From assembly GCA_046735055.1 (NCBI GenBank), contig JBKPSO010000122.1:1-18796 (forward strand): 18,796 nucleotides of DNA, in the 5' to 3' direction. How positions within the stretch are numbered: the stretch's first letter is position 1; each line of letters starts with the position of its first letter. The notes beneath the pieces are model-generated. The model saw only the letters and a program-made list of their open reading frames with translations, was not told the origin of the DNA and searched no databases. The position numbers and the translations under genes are program-made. This DNA is from DATBLE01 sp046735055 (lineage in GTDB: Bacteria > Actinomycetota > Thermoleophilia > Gaiellales > Gaiellaceae). Shown here one piece after another: positions 7,197 through 14,282 of this stretch.

Positions 7197-7923
7197 ATGA
7201 GCGCGCTGGCGGCCTTCATCGAGGGAATGCCCAAGGCGGAGCTGCATAGGCATCTCGAAGGCACGCTGGAGCCCGAGCTGAAGTTCGAGCTGGCTGCCCG
7301 CAACGGTCTCGATCTCCGCTACGGCTCGGTCAAGGAGATACGACGCGCGGGGTTCATTCGCGACGGTGATCGAGGGCTTCCGCCGCGCGCAGCAGGATGC
7401 CGAGGCGTCGTTCGGCGTGCGGAGCCAGCTGATCAGGTGCTTTTTGCGAGACCTGAGCGCCGAGTCGGCGATGGAGAGGCTCGAACAGTCGCTGCCGTAC
7501 GGGGACTGGATCGTGGGGGTCGGCTTGGACTCGGACGAGGAGGGCAATCCGCCCGTGAAGTTCAAGCACGTCTTCGCCCGCGCGCACAAGGAGGGCTACC
7601 GGCTCACGATGCACTGCGACGTCGACCAGGAGAACTCGGTCGAGCACATCTGGCAGTGCCTCGACGAGATCGGGGTGGAGCGAATCGACCACGGCGTCAA
7701 CGCGCTCGAGGACGAGACGCTGATCAAGGAGATCAACCGCCGGCGTCTCGGCCTGACCATCTGCCCGATCTCGAACAGCTACGTCACCGACGGCCTGAAG
7801 GCCAGTGAGATCAAGAGCATGCTCGACGAGGGCGTACGAGCCACGACCAACTCCGACGACCCCGCCTATCTTCCCCGGCTACATGAACGAGAACCTGATC
7901 GCCGTTCGGTTCTGCCCACCTGA
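7197..7923 (+). pseudogene. Broken adenosine/adenine deaminase (add-like)
   Basis: An intact family member is a TIM-barrel zinc enzyme of about 330-350 residues that deaminates adenosine or adenine. Here the N-terminus is well preserved (MPKAELHRHLEGTLEPELKF, with the HxH zinc pair at residues 17 and 19) behind a good Shine-Dalgarno, GGGAGG, 10 bases before the ATG. Near 7350-7357 about 50-55 residues are missing and the frame changes. The second frame reads ATVIEGFRRAQQDAEASFGV, then MHCDVDQENS, RIDHGVN and CPISNSYVTDGLK up to TNSDDPAY. Near 7870 an extra base changes the frame again, so FPGYMNENLIAV continues in the third frame. Homology stops near 7906, and the last 40 or so residues are absent. 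Two frame changes, a deletion and a lost C-terminus mean it cannot make a working enzyme. The breaks are far apart, which favours real decay over a single sequencing error. Confidence 0.87.
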
Positions 7924-7984
7924 TAGACAAGCCGTTCAGCAACGAAAGAGGCTAAAACCCGCCTTGGAGCGCGTCAAACGCTGT

Positions 7985-9877
7985 TCAGCCCGCCGGCGTT
8001 GGCGCGCAGAGCGCTTGCTCCGCCGATGGCGACGGCCGCCCGGACGGGCAAACGACCTCTGCGTCGCCGCCGCCTCGCCGCACCGGCTCGGCCGCCGCTT
8101 CGAGATCGCCGTCCGACAGCAACTCGACCGCGGTGACGGCACCGATCGGGGTGGTCGGGGCGATACTTTGCTTGAAGCGGGACTCGAGCTCGGCCGCGTA
8201 CTCGGTAACGAAGCCAGGCTCGGCGTTCGTCGGCGTCGAGTTCCGTTGTGATGCGCGCGGCGCCGCGATCGCGTCCGGGAGCGACATCCCGAAGTCGAGC
8301 CGGTCGAGGAGCGTCTGCAGGACCGTGGTGATGATCATCGAGCCGCCGGGGCTGCCGAGGGCGAGGAACGGGCGGCCGTTGTGAAGCACGATCGTCGGCG
8401 CCATGCTCGAGCGCGGTCGCTTGCCGCCGGCGGCGAGGTTGGGGTCGGGCAAGGTGGGGCTGGCGGGGACAGCATCGAAGTCGGTCAGCTCGTTGTTGAG
8501 CAGGAAGCCGTATCCGGGCACGGCGATCGCGCTGCCGGCGATCTGCTCGATCGTGCTGGTGTAGCTGACCACGTTGCCGAAGCGGTCGGCAACGGTGACG
8601 TGGTTCGTCGCCGTCCCTTCGGATCCGTCCGGCACCCCGGCCGAGGTGCTTGCGCTGCAGGACGAGTAGGGTGGCGTCGGGTCGCCGGGCAGAACCGGCG
8701 TGGCCAGGGCCGTCGAGGCGATCAGGCAGCGGCGCTCGCCGGCGAATCCCTTCGAGAGCAGTTCGTCGAGCGGCACGTTAACGAAGCCCGGGTCGCCGAT
8801 GAAGCGGTTCCTGTCGGCGTAGGCGAGCTTCGACGCCTCGAGATAACGGTGAAGCGCGAGCGCCCGGTCGGGCGTCGACATGTCGAAGCCTTCGAGGATA
8901 TTGAGCGCCTCGCCGACGGTCGACCCTCCGCTCGAAGGCGGCCCCATCCCGAACACGTCATAGCCGCGATAGGTGACGCGCGTGGGATCGCGTAGAGGTG
9001 CGGAGTAGCGGGTGAGGTCGTCCGTCGTCATGACCCCGGACGGCACCGGAAAGCCGAGATCGGCGCCCGGGGCGAGCGGCGGATGGCGGACGGTGTCGAC
9101 GAGTGCGGCGCCAACCGTTCCTCGGTAGAGCACGTCGGGACCGTCGTGCGCAAGCAAGCGATATGTGCGCGCAAGGTCGGGGTTCCGCAGGACCGATCCC
9201 ACCGCCGGCGCCTGACCGTCCGGCGTCAGGAAGAGCGCCCGCGACGACGTGAAGGCGTTCAAGCGAGGCTGGTTCATGACGGTCTGGTCGTGGAAGGTCT
9301 GGTCGACCACGAAGCCGCGCTCGGCGAGCATGATCCCGGGTTGCAGCAGCCGCGACAGCGGCATCGTCCCGAACTGTTGGCCAGCCTCGGCCCACGTCGC
9401 GAGCGTGCCGGGCACGCCCACCGCCATGCCGCTCGTCACCCGCTGTGGGTAGAACGGGATCGGTTGACCGGTCTGAGGGTCGACGAAGGCGTTCTGCTCG
9501 AAGGCCGCCGGGGCCGTCTCGCGGCCGTCGATCGTCACGACGCGATGCTCGCGCGCGAGGTAGATGACCATGAAGCCGCCACCGCCGATCCCGGCCACGT
9601 ACGGCTCAGTGACGCCGAGCGCCGCGCCGGCCGCCACCGCCGCGTCGATCGCGTTGCCACCCTCGCGCAGAACCTGGATCCCGGCCCGGGTGGCATCCGG
9701 GTCGACGGTCGCGACGGCACCGCCCGTGCCGACCGCGACCGCCTGCTTCGTCGGCTGCGGCGCCGCAGGCGCCTTCCCACCGACCACGAACACCGTGGCC
9801 ACCGCGGCAAGCGCGACGGCTAGAGCGCCGAGTATGCGCGCACGCACAACTCGACTATCACCGACTCGTACCCACAC
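7985..9877 (-). CDS. ggt: Secreted gamma-glutamyltransferase
   Basis: This enzyme cleaves or transfers the gamma-glutamyl group of glutathione and related peptides. The precursor self-cleaves into two subunits. The 630-residue protein starts with a signal peptide or anchor (RARILGALAVALAAVATVFVVGG). The large-subunit part has GGNAIDAAVAAGAALGVTEPY and IGGGGFMV, and FVDPQTGQPIPFY in mid-region. The autocleavage threonine is Thr424 in GTATNHVTV (usual pattern TTHxSV; Asn replaces the second Thr). NNELTDFD and the oxyanion-side GSPGGS follow. The length suits the family, and nothing essential looks missing. Start: GTG at 9877 with GGTGG upstream; a GTG at 9847 would give the same signal peptide with a shorter N-terminus. 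It is convergent with the add pseudogene, 61 bases away, and oriented like the UPF0261 remnant, but IS debris separates them. It was probably exported for peptide or glutathione use. Confidence 0.93.
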   Translation of the reverse strand: MWVRVGDSRVVRARILGALAVALAAVATVFVVGGKAPAAPQPTKQAVAVGTGGAVATVDPDATRAGIQVLREGGNAIDAAVAAGAALGVTEPYVAGIGGGGFMVIYLAREHRVVTIDGRETAPAAFEQNAFVDPQTGQPIPFYPQRVTSGMAVGVPGTLATWAEAGQQFGTMPLSRLLQPGIMLAERGFVVDQTFHDQTVMNQPRLNAFTSSRALFLTPDGQAPAVGSVLRNPDLARTYRLLAHDGPDVLYRGTVGAALVDTVRHPPLAPGADLGFPVPSGVMTTDDLTRYSAPLRDPTRVTYRGYDVFGMGPPSSGGSTVGEALNILEGFDMSTPDRALALHRYLEASKLAYADRNRFIGDPGFVNVPLDELLSKGFAGERRCLIASTALATPVLPGDPTPPYSSCSASTSAGVPDGSEGTATNHVTVADRFGNVVSYTSTIEQIAGSAIAVPGYGFLLNNELTDFDAVPASPTLPDPNLAAGGKRPRSSMAPTIVLHNGRPFLALGSPGGSMIITTVLQTLLDRLDFGMSLPDAIAAPRASQRNSTPTNAEPGFVTEYAAELESRFKQSIAPTTPIGAVTAVELLSDGDLEAAAEPVRRGGGDAEVVCPSGRPSPSAEQALCAPTPAG

Positions 9878-10131
9878 GAAACAGCCACCGGGATTAGCAC
9901 GACGCGCCGATGACGCCAGCCCTGTACGGGCAGCGCTGAAGGAGGCCGGAATGGCCTGAGCACGCGATCAGCGCTGCTCGGGCTCGAACACCGCTCCTCC
10001 GGGCAGAAGATGGCACTCGTCACCGACAAGGACTGGCTCCGACACGCCGTCTCCGGACCATCGCTCCCGGTCGCACCTTGCGGCCGGTCTGTTCCTGGTC
10101 AGGGACGCGGGCTTTCCTCTTGGAGCTTGTT
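9878..10131. other. Gap upstream of ggt; possible tail of a lost gene
   Basis: No full gene is visible. On the minus strand a frame ending in TGA at 9968 reads SEPVLVGDECHLLPGGAVFEPEQR. It has natural-looking composition and could be the C-terminus of a destroyed gene, but I do not recognise the family. The segment CTTGTTTCAATTCG (about 10126-10139) lies at the end of the transposase remnant and may hold part of the IS terminal repeat. A promoter for ggt is expected here, but I cannot point to a convincing one. Confidence 0.3.
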
Positions 10132-10299
10132 TCAATTCGTGCCCTGGGCGAGTCGTCGCCAGCAGATGAGACAGCGGCCGATAGCGAGGAAGGCCTCGTG
10201 GCTCTCGGCGCGGCGTTCTTAGCGGACGAGCAGGCGGCGGAACCGATGCAGCCAGGCGAAGGTGCGTTCGACGACCCAGCGGAAGCGGCCGAGGCCGGT
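10132..10299 (-). mobile_element. IS5-family transposase C-terminal remnant
   Basis: The minus strand reads GLGRFRWVVERTFAWLHRF then RRLLVR, a stop codon, then ERRAESHEAFLAIGRC and LICWRRL, ending at TGA. This is the C-terminal end of an IS5-type (DDE superfamily) transposase, and it includes the catalytic Glu in the WVVERTFAWL motif. A TAA sits where the family has Tyr in RRLLVRYERR (a single-base change from TAC or TAT). Everything before GLGRFRW, including the two catalytic aspartates, is absent. The element is dead. Its 5' side is joined directly to the UPF0261 gene, so an insertion was followed by deletion. The outer IS end is probably within the next few tens of bases to the left. Confidence 0.82.
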
Positions 10300-10944
10300 A
10301 GCCGTGCTCGGTCGCGCGACGGGGGTCGTGACGCCCCACATCGATGCCACGACCACCGGCTTGTCGGCGACGGAAGGGGGCTCCATTCCTGCAGCCAGGC
10401 CCGCGAGGGCACGGGCCGCGTTCGTGAAGATCCGCGCCGAGATGCGGTTGATGCCGGCGACGTCAACGACAGAGTGCATCATCGTCACGTCCGTCGTGGC
10501 GACGTAGGGGCTCGTATCGCCCGACGCGACCGTGGAGACCATCAGCTTCGGCACACCGACTGGAAGCGCCCGCATCGCGCGCGTGGCAATGCTCGTGCCG
10601 CCGGTACCGCCGAGCGCACCGATGGCGTCGAGTCGGCCCTCGGCGTGGAGCCGACGTACGACTGCTGCTGCACCGCGGCCCATCGCCTCGATGGCCGTGG
10701 GGCGATCGCGAGCGTCGGCGAGCGCCTGGACGTTCCGCACGTCCGCCCCGGCCGCCGCCGCCACCTCCTGGCGTGTCACGTCGTGCTCGATCAGCGGCTC
10801 GCCGAGGATGCCGGCGTCGACCACGAGCACGTCGGCGTCCTGCTCGCGGATGCGATCGGCGAGGAACCCGTACTCCCTCCCCTTCGTGCCGAGCGTCCCG
10901 ACCAAGACAACAATCGGCGGCCGACGTGGCTCCGTATCCGTCAC
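10219..10944 (-). pseudogene. Truncated UPF0261 / Tm-1-like ATP-binding protein, fused to transposase tail
   Basis: The first 215 or so residues match the N-terminal domain of the UPF0261/Tm-1-like family (related to tomato mosaic virus resistance protein Tm-1). They include VVLVGTLGTKGREYGFLADR, LVVDAGILGEP, ALGGTGGTSIATRAMRALPV, KLMVSTVASGDTSPYV, TDVTMMHSVVDVAGIN and MWGVTTP. Intact members are about 400 residues with a second C-terminal domain. Here that domain is missing, and the frame runs into 25 residues of IS5 transposase (GLGRFRW...) before the TAA. The start is a GTG (MTDTEPRRPPIVVLVGTLG) behind a good Shine-Dalgarno (AAGGGGAG); an open frame continues upstream to 11079 without homology. 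The product would be a 241-residue half protein. The family's biochemical role is poorly known, and this copy is probably non-functional. Confidence 0.8.
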
Positions 10945-10982
10945 GCTCCCCTTCCGAGTCTCTGTCGTGAGCCGCCGAGCAT

Positions 10983-10995
10983 GACACAACGTGTC
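10983..10995. promoter_or_regulatory. Inverted repeat GACAC-AAC-GTGTC, possible operator
   Basis: A perfect 5-bp dyad with a 3-base centre lies 39-51 bases upstream of the UPF0261 GTG. Spacing and symmetry suit a dimeric repressor site. No regulator gene is adjacent, and a 10-base dyad can arise by chance. Confidence 0.3.
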
Positions 10996-11380
10996 GGAGC
11001 CCCCGTAGCCCGAGTCCTCCATCGTGAGGACGAGGTCGCCTTGATCACCTCTCCGCGAAGCAGGCGGCGTACGCGACATCCCTCCGCACGGCGCTACGTT
11101 GTCGAAAGAGGCAAGATTTCATGGCCCACTCGTGGCCCAAACGTCACTGGACGATTGGCTCATCTATGATCGAGACCGCGCTGCGTCAAGCGCGGGTTGG
11201 CTTGCCCGGGATGCGGGTGAGAACGGAGACGCGGGGGTCGTCCTCGGGGCACGCCCGGATCTCCTGCTTCACCGCCGCGAGCTCGCGGAATTGCCTGCCC
11301 GACGCCCAGGTTGTCCGCCCATGCCGCGGATCCGACTTCCTGGGTCTCGGAGCGGATAGAAATTCCGGGTAGAAAGAGGG
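10996..11380. other. Gap between the UPF0261 remnant and the prs terminator
   Basis: No intact gene is seen. A minus-strand frame ending at TGA 11186 reads FRELAAVKQEIRACPEDDP then RVSVLTRIPGKPTRA. It looks like natural coding sequence and may be the tail of a lost gene; upstream of FREL (above about 11290) it has no convincing continuation and no start. I do not recognise the family. The remaining 200 or so bases toward the UPF0261 gene show nothing clear beyond the GACAC/GTGTC dyad and a good ribosome-binding site at the GTG. Confidence 0.35.
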
Positions 11381-11408
11381 CGGAGACGGCTTGGTTGAGC
11401 CGTCTCCG
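11381..11408 (-). terminator. Intrinsic terminator of the glmU-prs unit
   Basis: An 11-bp perfect stem (CGGAGACGGCT with AGCCGTCTCCG) around a 6-base loop starts at the base after the prs TAA. On the minus strand it is followed by CCCTCTTTCT, a weak pyrimidine tract. Position and stem strength make a terminator very likely. It separates the core operon from the insert. Confidence 0.8.
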
Positions 11409-12419
11409 TTAGAAGAGCTGGTTCTCCCCGCCGAAGATCGCGGAGACCGAGTCGTCGGCGAACACGTTCATGATCGTGTCCGCGAGCAGCTCGCCGACCG
11501 AGAGCACCGTCAGGTTGTCGGGCCGGTTGAGCGGGTCGATCGGGACGGTGTCGGTGACGACGATCCCCGCGAGGCCCGCCTCGGCGAACCGCTGGAGCGA
11601 GTCGCCGGCGAAGATCCCGTGGGTCGCGAAGACCCAGACGTCGGTGGCGCCGTGCTCCTTCAGTGCGTGGGCGCCGGCGAGGAGGGTCCCGCCGGTCGTG
11701 ATCATGTCGTCGCCGACGAGCGCGACCTCGCCGCGCACCCGGCCGGTGATCTCGGTGACGGCGGCGACGTCGTGCGCGGGGCGCGTCTTGTTCATGATCG
11801 CGAAGTCGGCCTCGATCATCTCCGCGAAGCGGACAGCCACCTTTGCGCGACCGGCGTCCGGCGCGACCGAGACCACACCCTCGCCGTGCAGGCCGAGATC
11901 TCGGAAGTGCCGCGCGAAGAGCGGCAGCGCGGTCATGTGGTCGACCGGGATCGTGAAGAAGCCCTGGATCTGGCCGGCATGCAGATCCATTGTCAGCACG
12001 CGGTCGGCGCCGGCGAGCTGGAGCATGTCGGCGACGAGGCGCCCCGAGATCGGCTCCCGGGGCTTGGCCTTGCGGTCCTGCCGCGAGTACGGGAACCATG
12101 GGATCACCCCCGTGATCCGCCTCGCCGAGGCGAGCTTCGCCGCCTGGATCATCAGCAGCAGCTCCATCAGGTTCCGGTCGACCGGGTCGCAGCCGGTCTG
12201 CACGAGGAAGAGGTCGGCGCCTCGGATCGACTCGAGGTAGCGACAGTAGCTCTCGCCGTTCGCGAAGGAAGTGAGCTCGATGTCGCCGAGCTCGACCCCG
12301 AGGTGGTCGGCGATCCGGGTTGCGAGCTCGGGATGCGAGCGCCCTGAGAACACCATCAGGCGCTTCTGCGGACCGCGCTCGAGCCAGTGGCCGGGCTCCG
12401 GCCGCACGTGCTCGGTCAC
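11409..12419 (-). CDS. prs: Ribose-phosphate pyrophosphokinase (PRPP synthetase)
   Basis: Prs makes PRPP from ribose 5-phosphate and ATP, feeding purine, pyrimidine, His, Trp and NAD synthesis. The chosen GTG gives 336 residues. The family-like part starts at RLMVFSGRSHPELA and runs about 315 residues, as in E. coli. The class I landmarks are present: FANGESYCR, the flexible loop YSRQDRKAKPREP (residues 111-123), DLHAGQIQGFF (145-155), the PRPP-binding loop GDDMITTGGTL (236-246) and ATHGIF. In that loop the usual DDMIDTGGT has Thr instead of the third Asp; variants at this position (Ser, Thr) occur in some class I enzymes. Start alternatives are GTG at 12476, which would overlap glmU, and ATG at 12356. 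It follows glmU by 28 bases, the conserved actinobacterial glmU-prs pair, and ends directly at a terminator hairpin. Confidence 0.95.
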   Translation of the reverse strand: MTEHVRPEPGHWLERGPQKRLMVFSGRSHPELATRIADHLGVELGDIELTSFANGESYCRYLESIRGADLFLVQTGCDPVDRNLMELLLMIQAAKLASARRITGVIPWFPYSRQDRKAKPREPISGRLVADMLQLAGADRVLTMDLHAGQIQGFFTIPVDHMTALPLFARHFRDLGLHGEGVVSVAPDAGRAKVAVRFAEMIEADFAIMNKTRPAHDVAAVTEITGRVRGEVALVGDDMITTGGTLLAGAHALKEHGATDVWVFATHGIFAGDSLQRFAEAGLAGIVVTDTVPIDPLNRPDNLTVLSVGELLADTIMNVFADDSVSAIFGGENQLF

Positions 12420-12447
12420 GGCCTCGAGGCCGGGCAGCCGGGCGAGC

Positions 12448-13791
12448 TCAGTTGTCGTCGACGTCGGGTTCTCCACGTTCGTAGACCCACCCTTCCTTGG
12501 TGACCTGCTTCGGAGGGAAGCCCGCGAGGGATCCCGGCGGGACGTCGTCCGTGACGACCGTTCCCGACCAAAGCCAAGCATCGTCCCCAACCGTGACCGG
12601 AGCAACGAACGTATTGTCGACACCGGTCCTGACGTTCTTGCCGATCGTCGTCTTCCCTTTCGGGCGCCCGGGCTCGTGCGAGTAGTTCGCCGTCACGTTG
12701 CCGGCGGCGATGTTCGTGTCCTCGCCGACCTCGGCATCGCCGATGTAGGAAAGGTGCGGCACCTTCGCGCGGGCCCCGATGCGCGACTGCTTGATCTCCA
12801 CGAATGTGCCCGCTTTCGCCCCCGCTTCGAGAACGGTGCCAGGGCGAACGTAACAGAACGGCCCCACGAGTGCACCCTCCCCGATCGAGGCGTCGACCAC
12901 GACCGCATGTGGGCCGACCTCGGCTCCGGTGGCGACGGTGGTTGCGCCGCGCAGGACGGTGAAGGGGTGGACGACGACATCGGGCTCGAGCGTCACGCTG
13001 TGGTCGATCCACGTCGTCCCCGGGTCGACGATCGTCACGCCGGCGAGCATGTGCTCCTCGTTGATCCCGCGGCGGAGCTCGTTCGCCGCGACCGCCAGCT
13101 CGGCGCGCGTGTTGATCCCGAGCGGTGCCAGCTCGTCCCGGCAGCGCCAGGCGGCAGCGCGCTGACCGTCGGCGACGAGATGCGCGATCGTGTCGGTGAG
13201 GTAGAGCTCGCCCTGCGCGTTGCGCGCGTCGAGCTTGTCGAGCACCTCCCACAGCGGCCCGCTGGAGAAGACGTACGTGGAGGAGTTCAGCTCGCGAATC
13301 TCGCGTTGTTCGGGGGTGGCGTCCTTGTCCTCGACGATCGCCTCGACGCGTCCGTCCGGGCCGCGAACGATACGGCCGTAGGGGAGCGGGCGGCCCGGCT
13401 CAAAAGAGAGGATCGTCACGGCGGCATTCTCGCGCTCGTGCTGGGCGGCGAGCTCGCGCAGGTGGTCCGCGGTCAGGAGCGGCGCCGCCGCGTCGAGGAC
13501 GAAGACGTTTCCGTCGAAGCCCTGCAGGGCGTCGCGCGCGGAGGCGACCGCGTCGCCGGTCCCGAGGGGCTGTTCCTGCACGGCAACCTGCATCCCTTCG
13601 TAAGCGTCGGCGGAATCGGGCGAGGCGACGATCACGACCGGGTCGGCGCCCGCGCCGCGGGCGGCGTCGATCACCCAGTCGATCACGCGGCGCCCCAGCA
13701 GGGGGTGCAGGTGCTTGGGCACGGTCGATCGCATCCGCGTCCCGAGTCCGCCCGCCATCACAACGGCTGCAAGGTTGTCCGATGAGGTCAC
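12448..13791 (-). CDS. glmU: Bifunctional GlmU (GlcN-1-P acetyltransferase / GlcNAc-1-P uridyltransferase), divergent
   Basis: GlmU makes UDP-GlcNAc for peptidoglycan in the cytosol. The 447-residue protein has both domains. The N-terminal nucleotidyltransferase shows MAGGLGTRMRSTVPKHLH (residues 12-29), EQPLGTGDAV, YGRIVR, IVEDKDAT, ELNSSTYVF and GINTR. The C-terminal left-handed beta-helix has YVRPGT, FVEIKQSRIG and HLSYIGDAEVGE with the catalytic His. Departures: the normal GDxPLL, whose Asp (E. coli Asp105) binds Mg2+, reads VLDAAAPLLT, with Ala102 at that place. LGTGH is LGTGD. NYDG is NYSHEPGRPKGKT, 3 residues longer. GSDT is GVDN. The uridyltransferase may therefore be altered, or Asp100 may compensate. 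The GTG start lies 8 bases after the encoded CCA of tRNA-Gln, with no room for a separate promoter. prs follows. Confidence 0.93.
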   Translation of the reverse strand: MTSSDNLAAVVMAGGLGTRMRSTVPKHLHPLLGRRVIDWVIDAARGAGADPVVIVASPDSADAYEGMQVAVQEQPLGTGDAVASARDALQGFDGNVFVLDAAAPLLTADHLRELAAQHERENAAVTILSFEPGRPLPYGRIVRGPDGRVEAIVEDKDATPEQREIRELNSSTYVFSSGPLWEVLDKLDARNAQGELYLTDTIAHLVADGQRAAAWRCRDELAPLGINTRAELAVAANELRRGINEEHMLAGVTIVDPGTTWIDHSVTLEPDVVVHPFTVLRGATTVATGAEVGPHAVVVDASIGEGALVGPFCYVRPGTVLEAGAKAGTFVEIKQSRIGARAKVPHLSYIGDAEVGEDTNIAAGNVTANYSHEPGRPKGKTTIGKNVRTGVDNTFVAPVTVGDDAWLWSGTVVTDDVPPGSLAGFPPKQVTKEGWVYERGEPDVDDN

Positions 13792-13799
13792 TGCGTCGA

Positions 13800-13873
13800 T
13801 GGCTGGGGCGCCAGGATTCGAACCTGGGATCGCGGGACCAAAACCCGCTGCCTTACCACTTGGCTACGCCCCA
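13800..13873 (-). tRNA. tRNA-Gln (anticodon UUG), CCA encoded
   Basis: The cloverleaf is complete on the minus strand. The acceptor stem is TGGGGCG with CGCCCCA. The anticodon arm is GCGGG-TTTTGGT-CCCGC, with anticodon TTG. A 4-base variable loop and the T-arm CCAGG-TTCGAAT-CCTGG follow. The discriminator is G, followed by an encoded CCA at 13802-13800. It lies 16 bases after the membrane-protein stop and 8 bases before the glmU start. Processing of a joint transcript would therefore cut just upstream of the glmU initiation codon. Confidence 0.96.
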
Positions 13874-13889
13874 CCACACTGATTGTGCC

Positions 13890-14273
13890 TCAGGTCTTGT
13901 CTGAGTTCCTCTTCGGGCGGTCGCGCTCGCCCAGGAGCAGGATCACGGCGACCGCCGCGAGGAGCCCCGCGGCGATCAGCGCGAAGCTGCCGATCACGAG
14001 AGCGACGACGCAGAGCAGGATCGCGAACGCCTGCGTGGCGGCGGCGATCCAGGCGAGCTGCCGGCCGGTGTCGGACTGGAGCGATCGGCCCGCGAGGATG
14101 TAGAAGGCGATGATCGGGGCGGAGACGATGATCACCGTCCAGCGCGAGAAGTCCGCCGATAGGGCGACGATGATGCCCTCGAGGACGGCGATCCCGATCG
14201 CGATCTTCAGCCGGCGCCGCGCCAGCCAGAGAGCGGTGCCGCTCCTCTGGTGGTTTGCCGCTGTCTCGGTCAC
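13890..14273 (-). CDS. Small four-span membrane protein of unknown function
   Basis: I do not recognise a named family in this 127-residue protein. It has a polar N-terminus (MTETAANHQRSGTALWLARRR) and four hydrophobic stretches, at about residues 24-40 (IGIAVLEGIIVAL), 46-61 (TVIIVSAPIIAFYI), 72-93 (LAWIAAATQAFAILLCVVAL) and 95-113 (SFALIAAGLLAAVAVILLL). It ends in a short charged tail (GERDRPKRNSDKT). It is therefore an inner-membrane protein. The GTG start lies 9 bases after the ispE stop, so it is probably the last protein gene of the metG-tatD-rsmA-ispE transcript. It has no catalytic-looking residues. Its composition and codon use resemble its neighbours, so I see no sign of transfer. 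Confidence 0.8.
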   Translation of the reverse strand: MTETAANHQRSGTALWLARRRLKIAIGIAVLEGIIVALSADFSRWTVIIVSAPIIAFYILAGRSLQSDTGRQLAWIAAATQAFAILLCVVALVIGSFALIAAGLLAAVAVILLLGERDRPKRNSDKT

Positions 14274-14282
14274 GGGCGCAAC

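Noticed and set aside
8381..9823. Large plus-strand open frames over ggt
   Set aside because: They are antisense to the clear gamma-glutamyltransferase and carry no motifs.
11099..11359. 86-codon plus-strand frame between the UPF0261 remnant and prs
   Set aside because: It has no clear ribosome-binding site or family. The opposite strand reads more like natural coding sequence in part of it, so I left it out.
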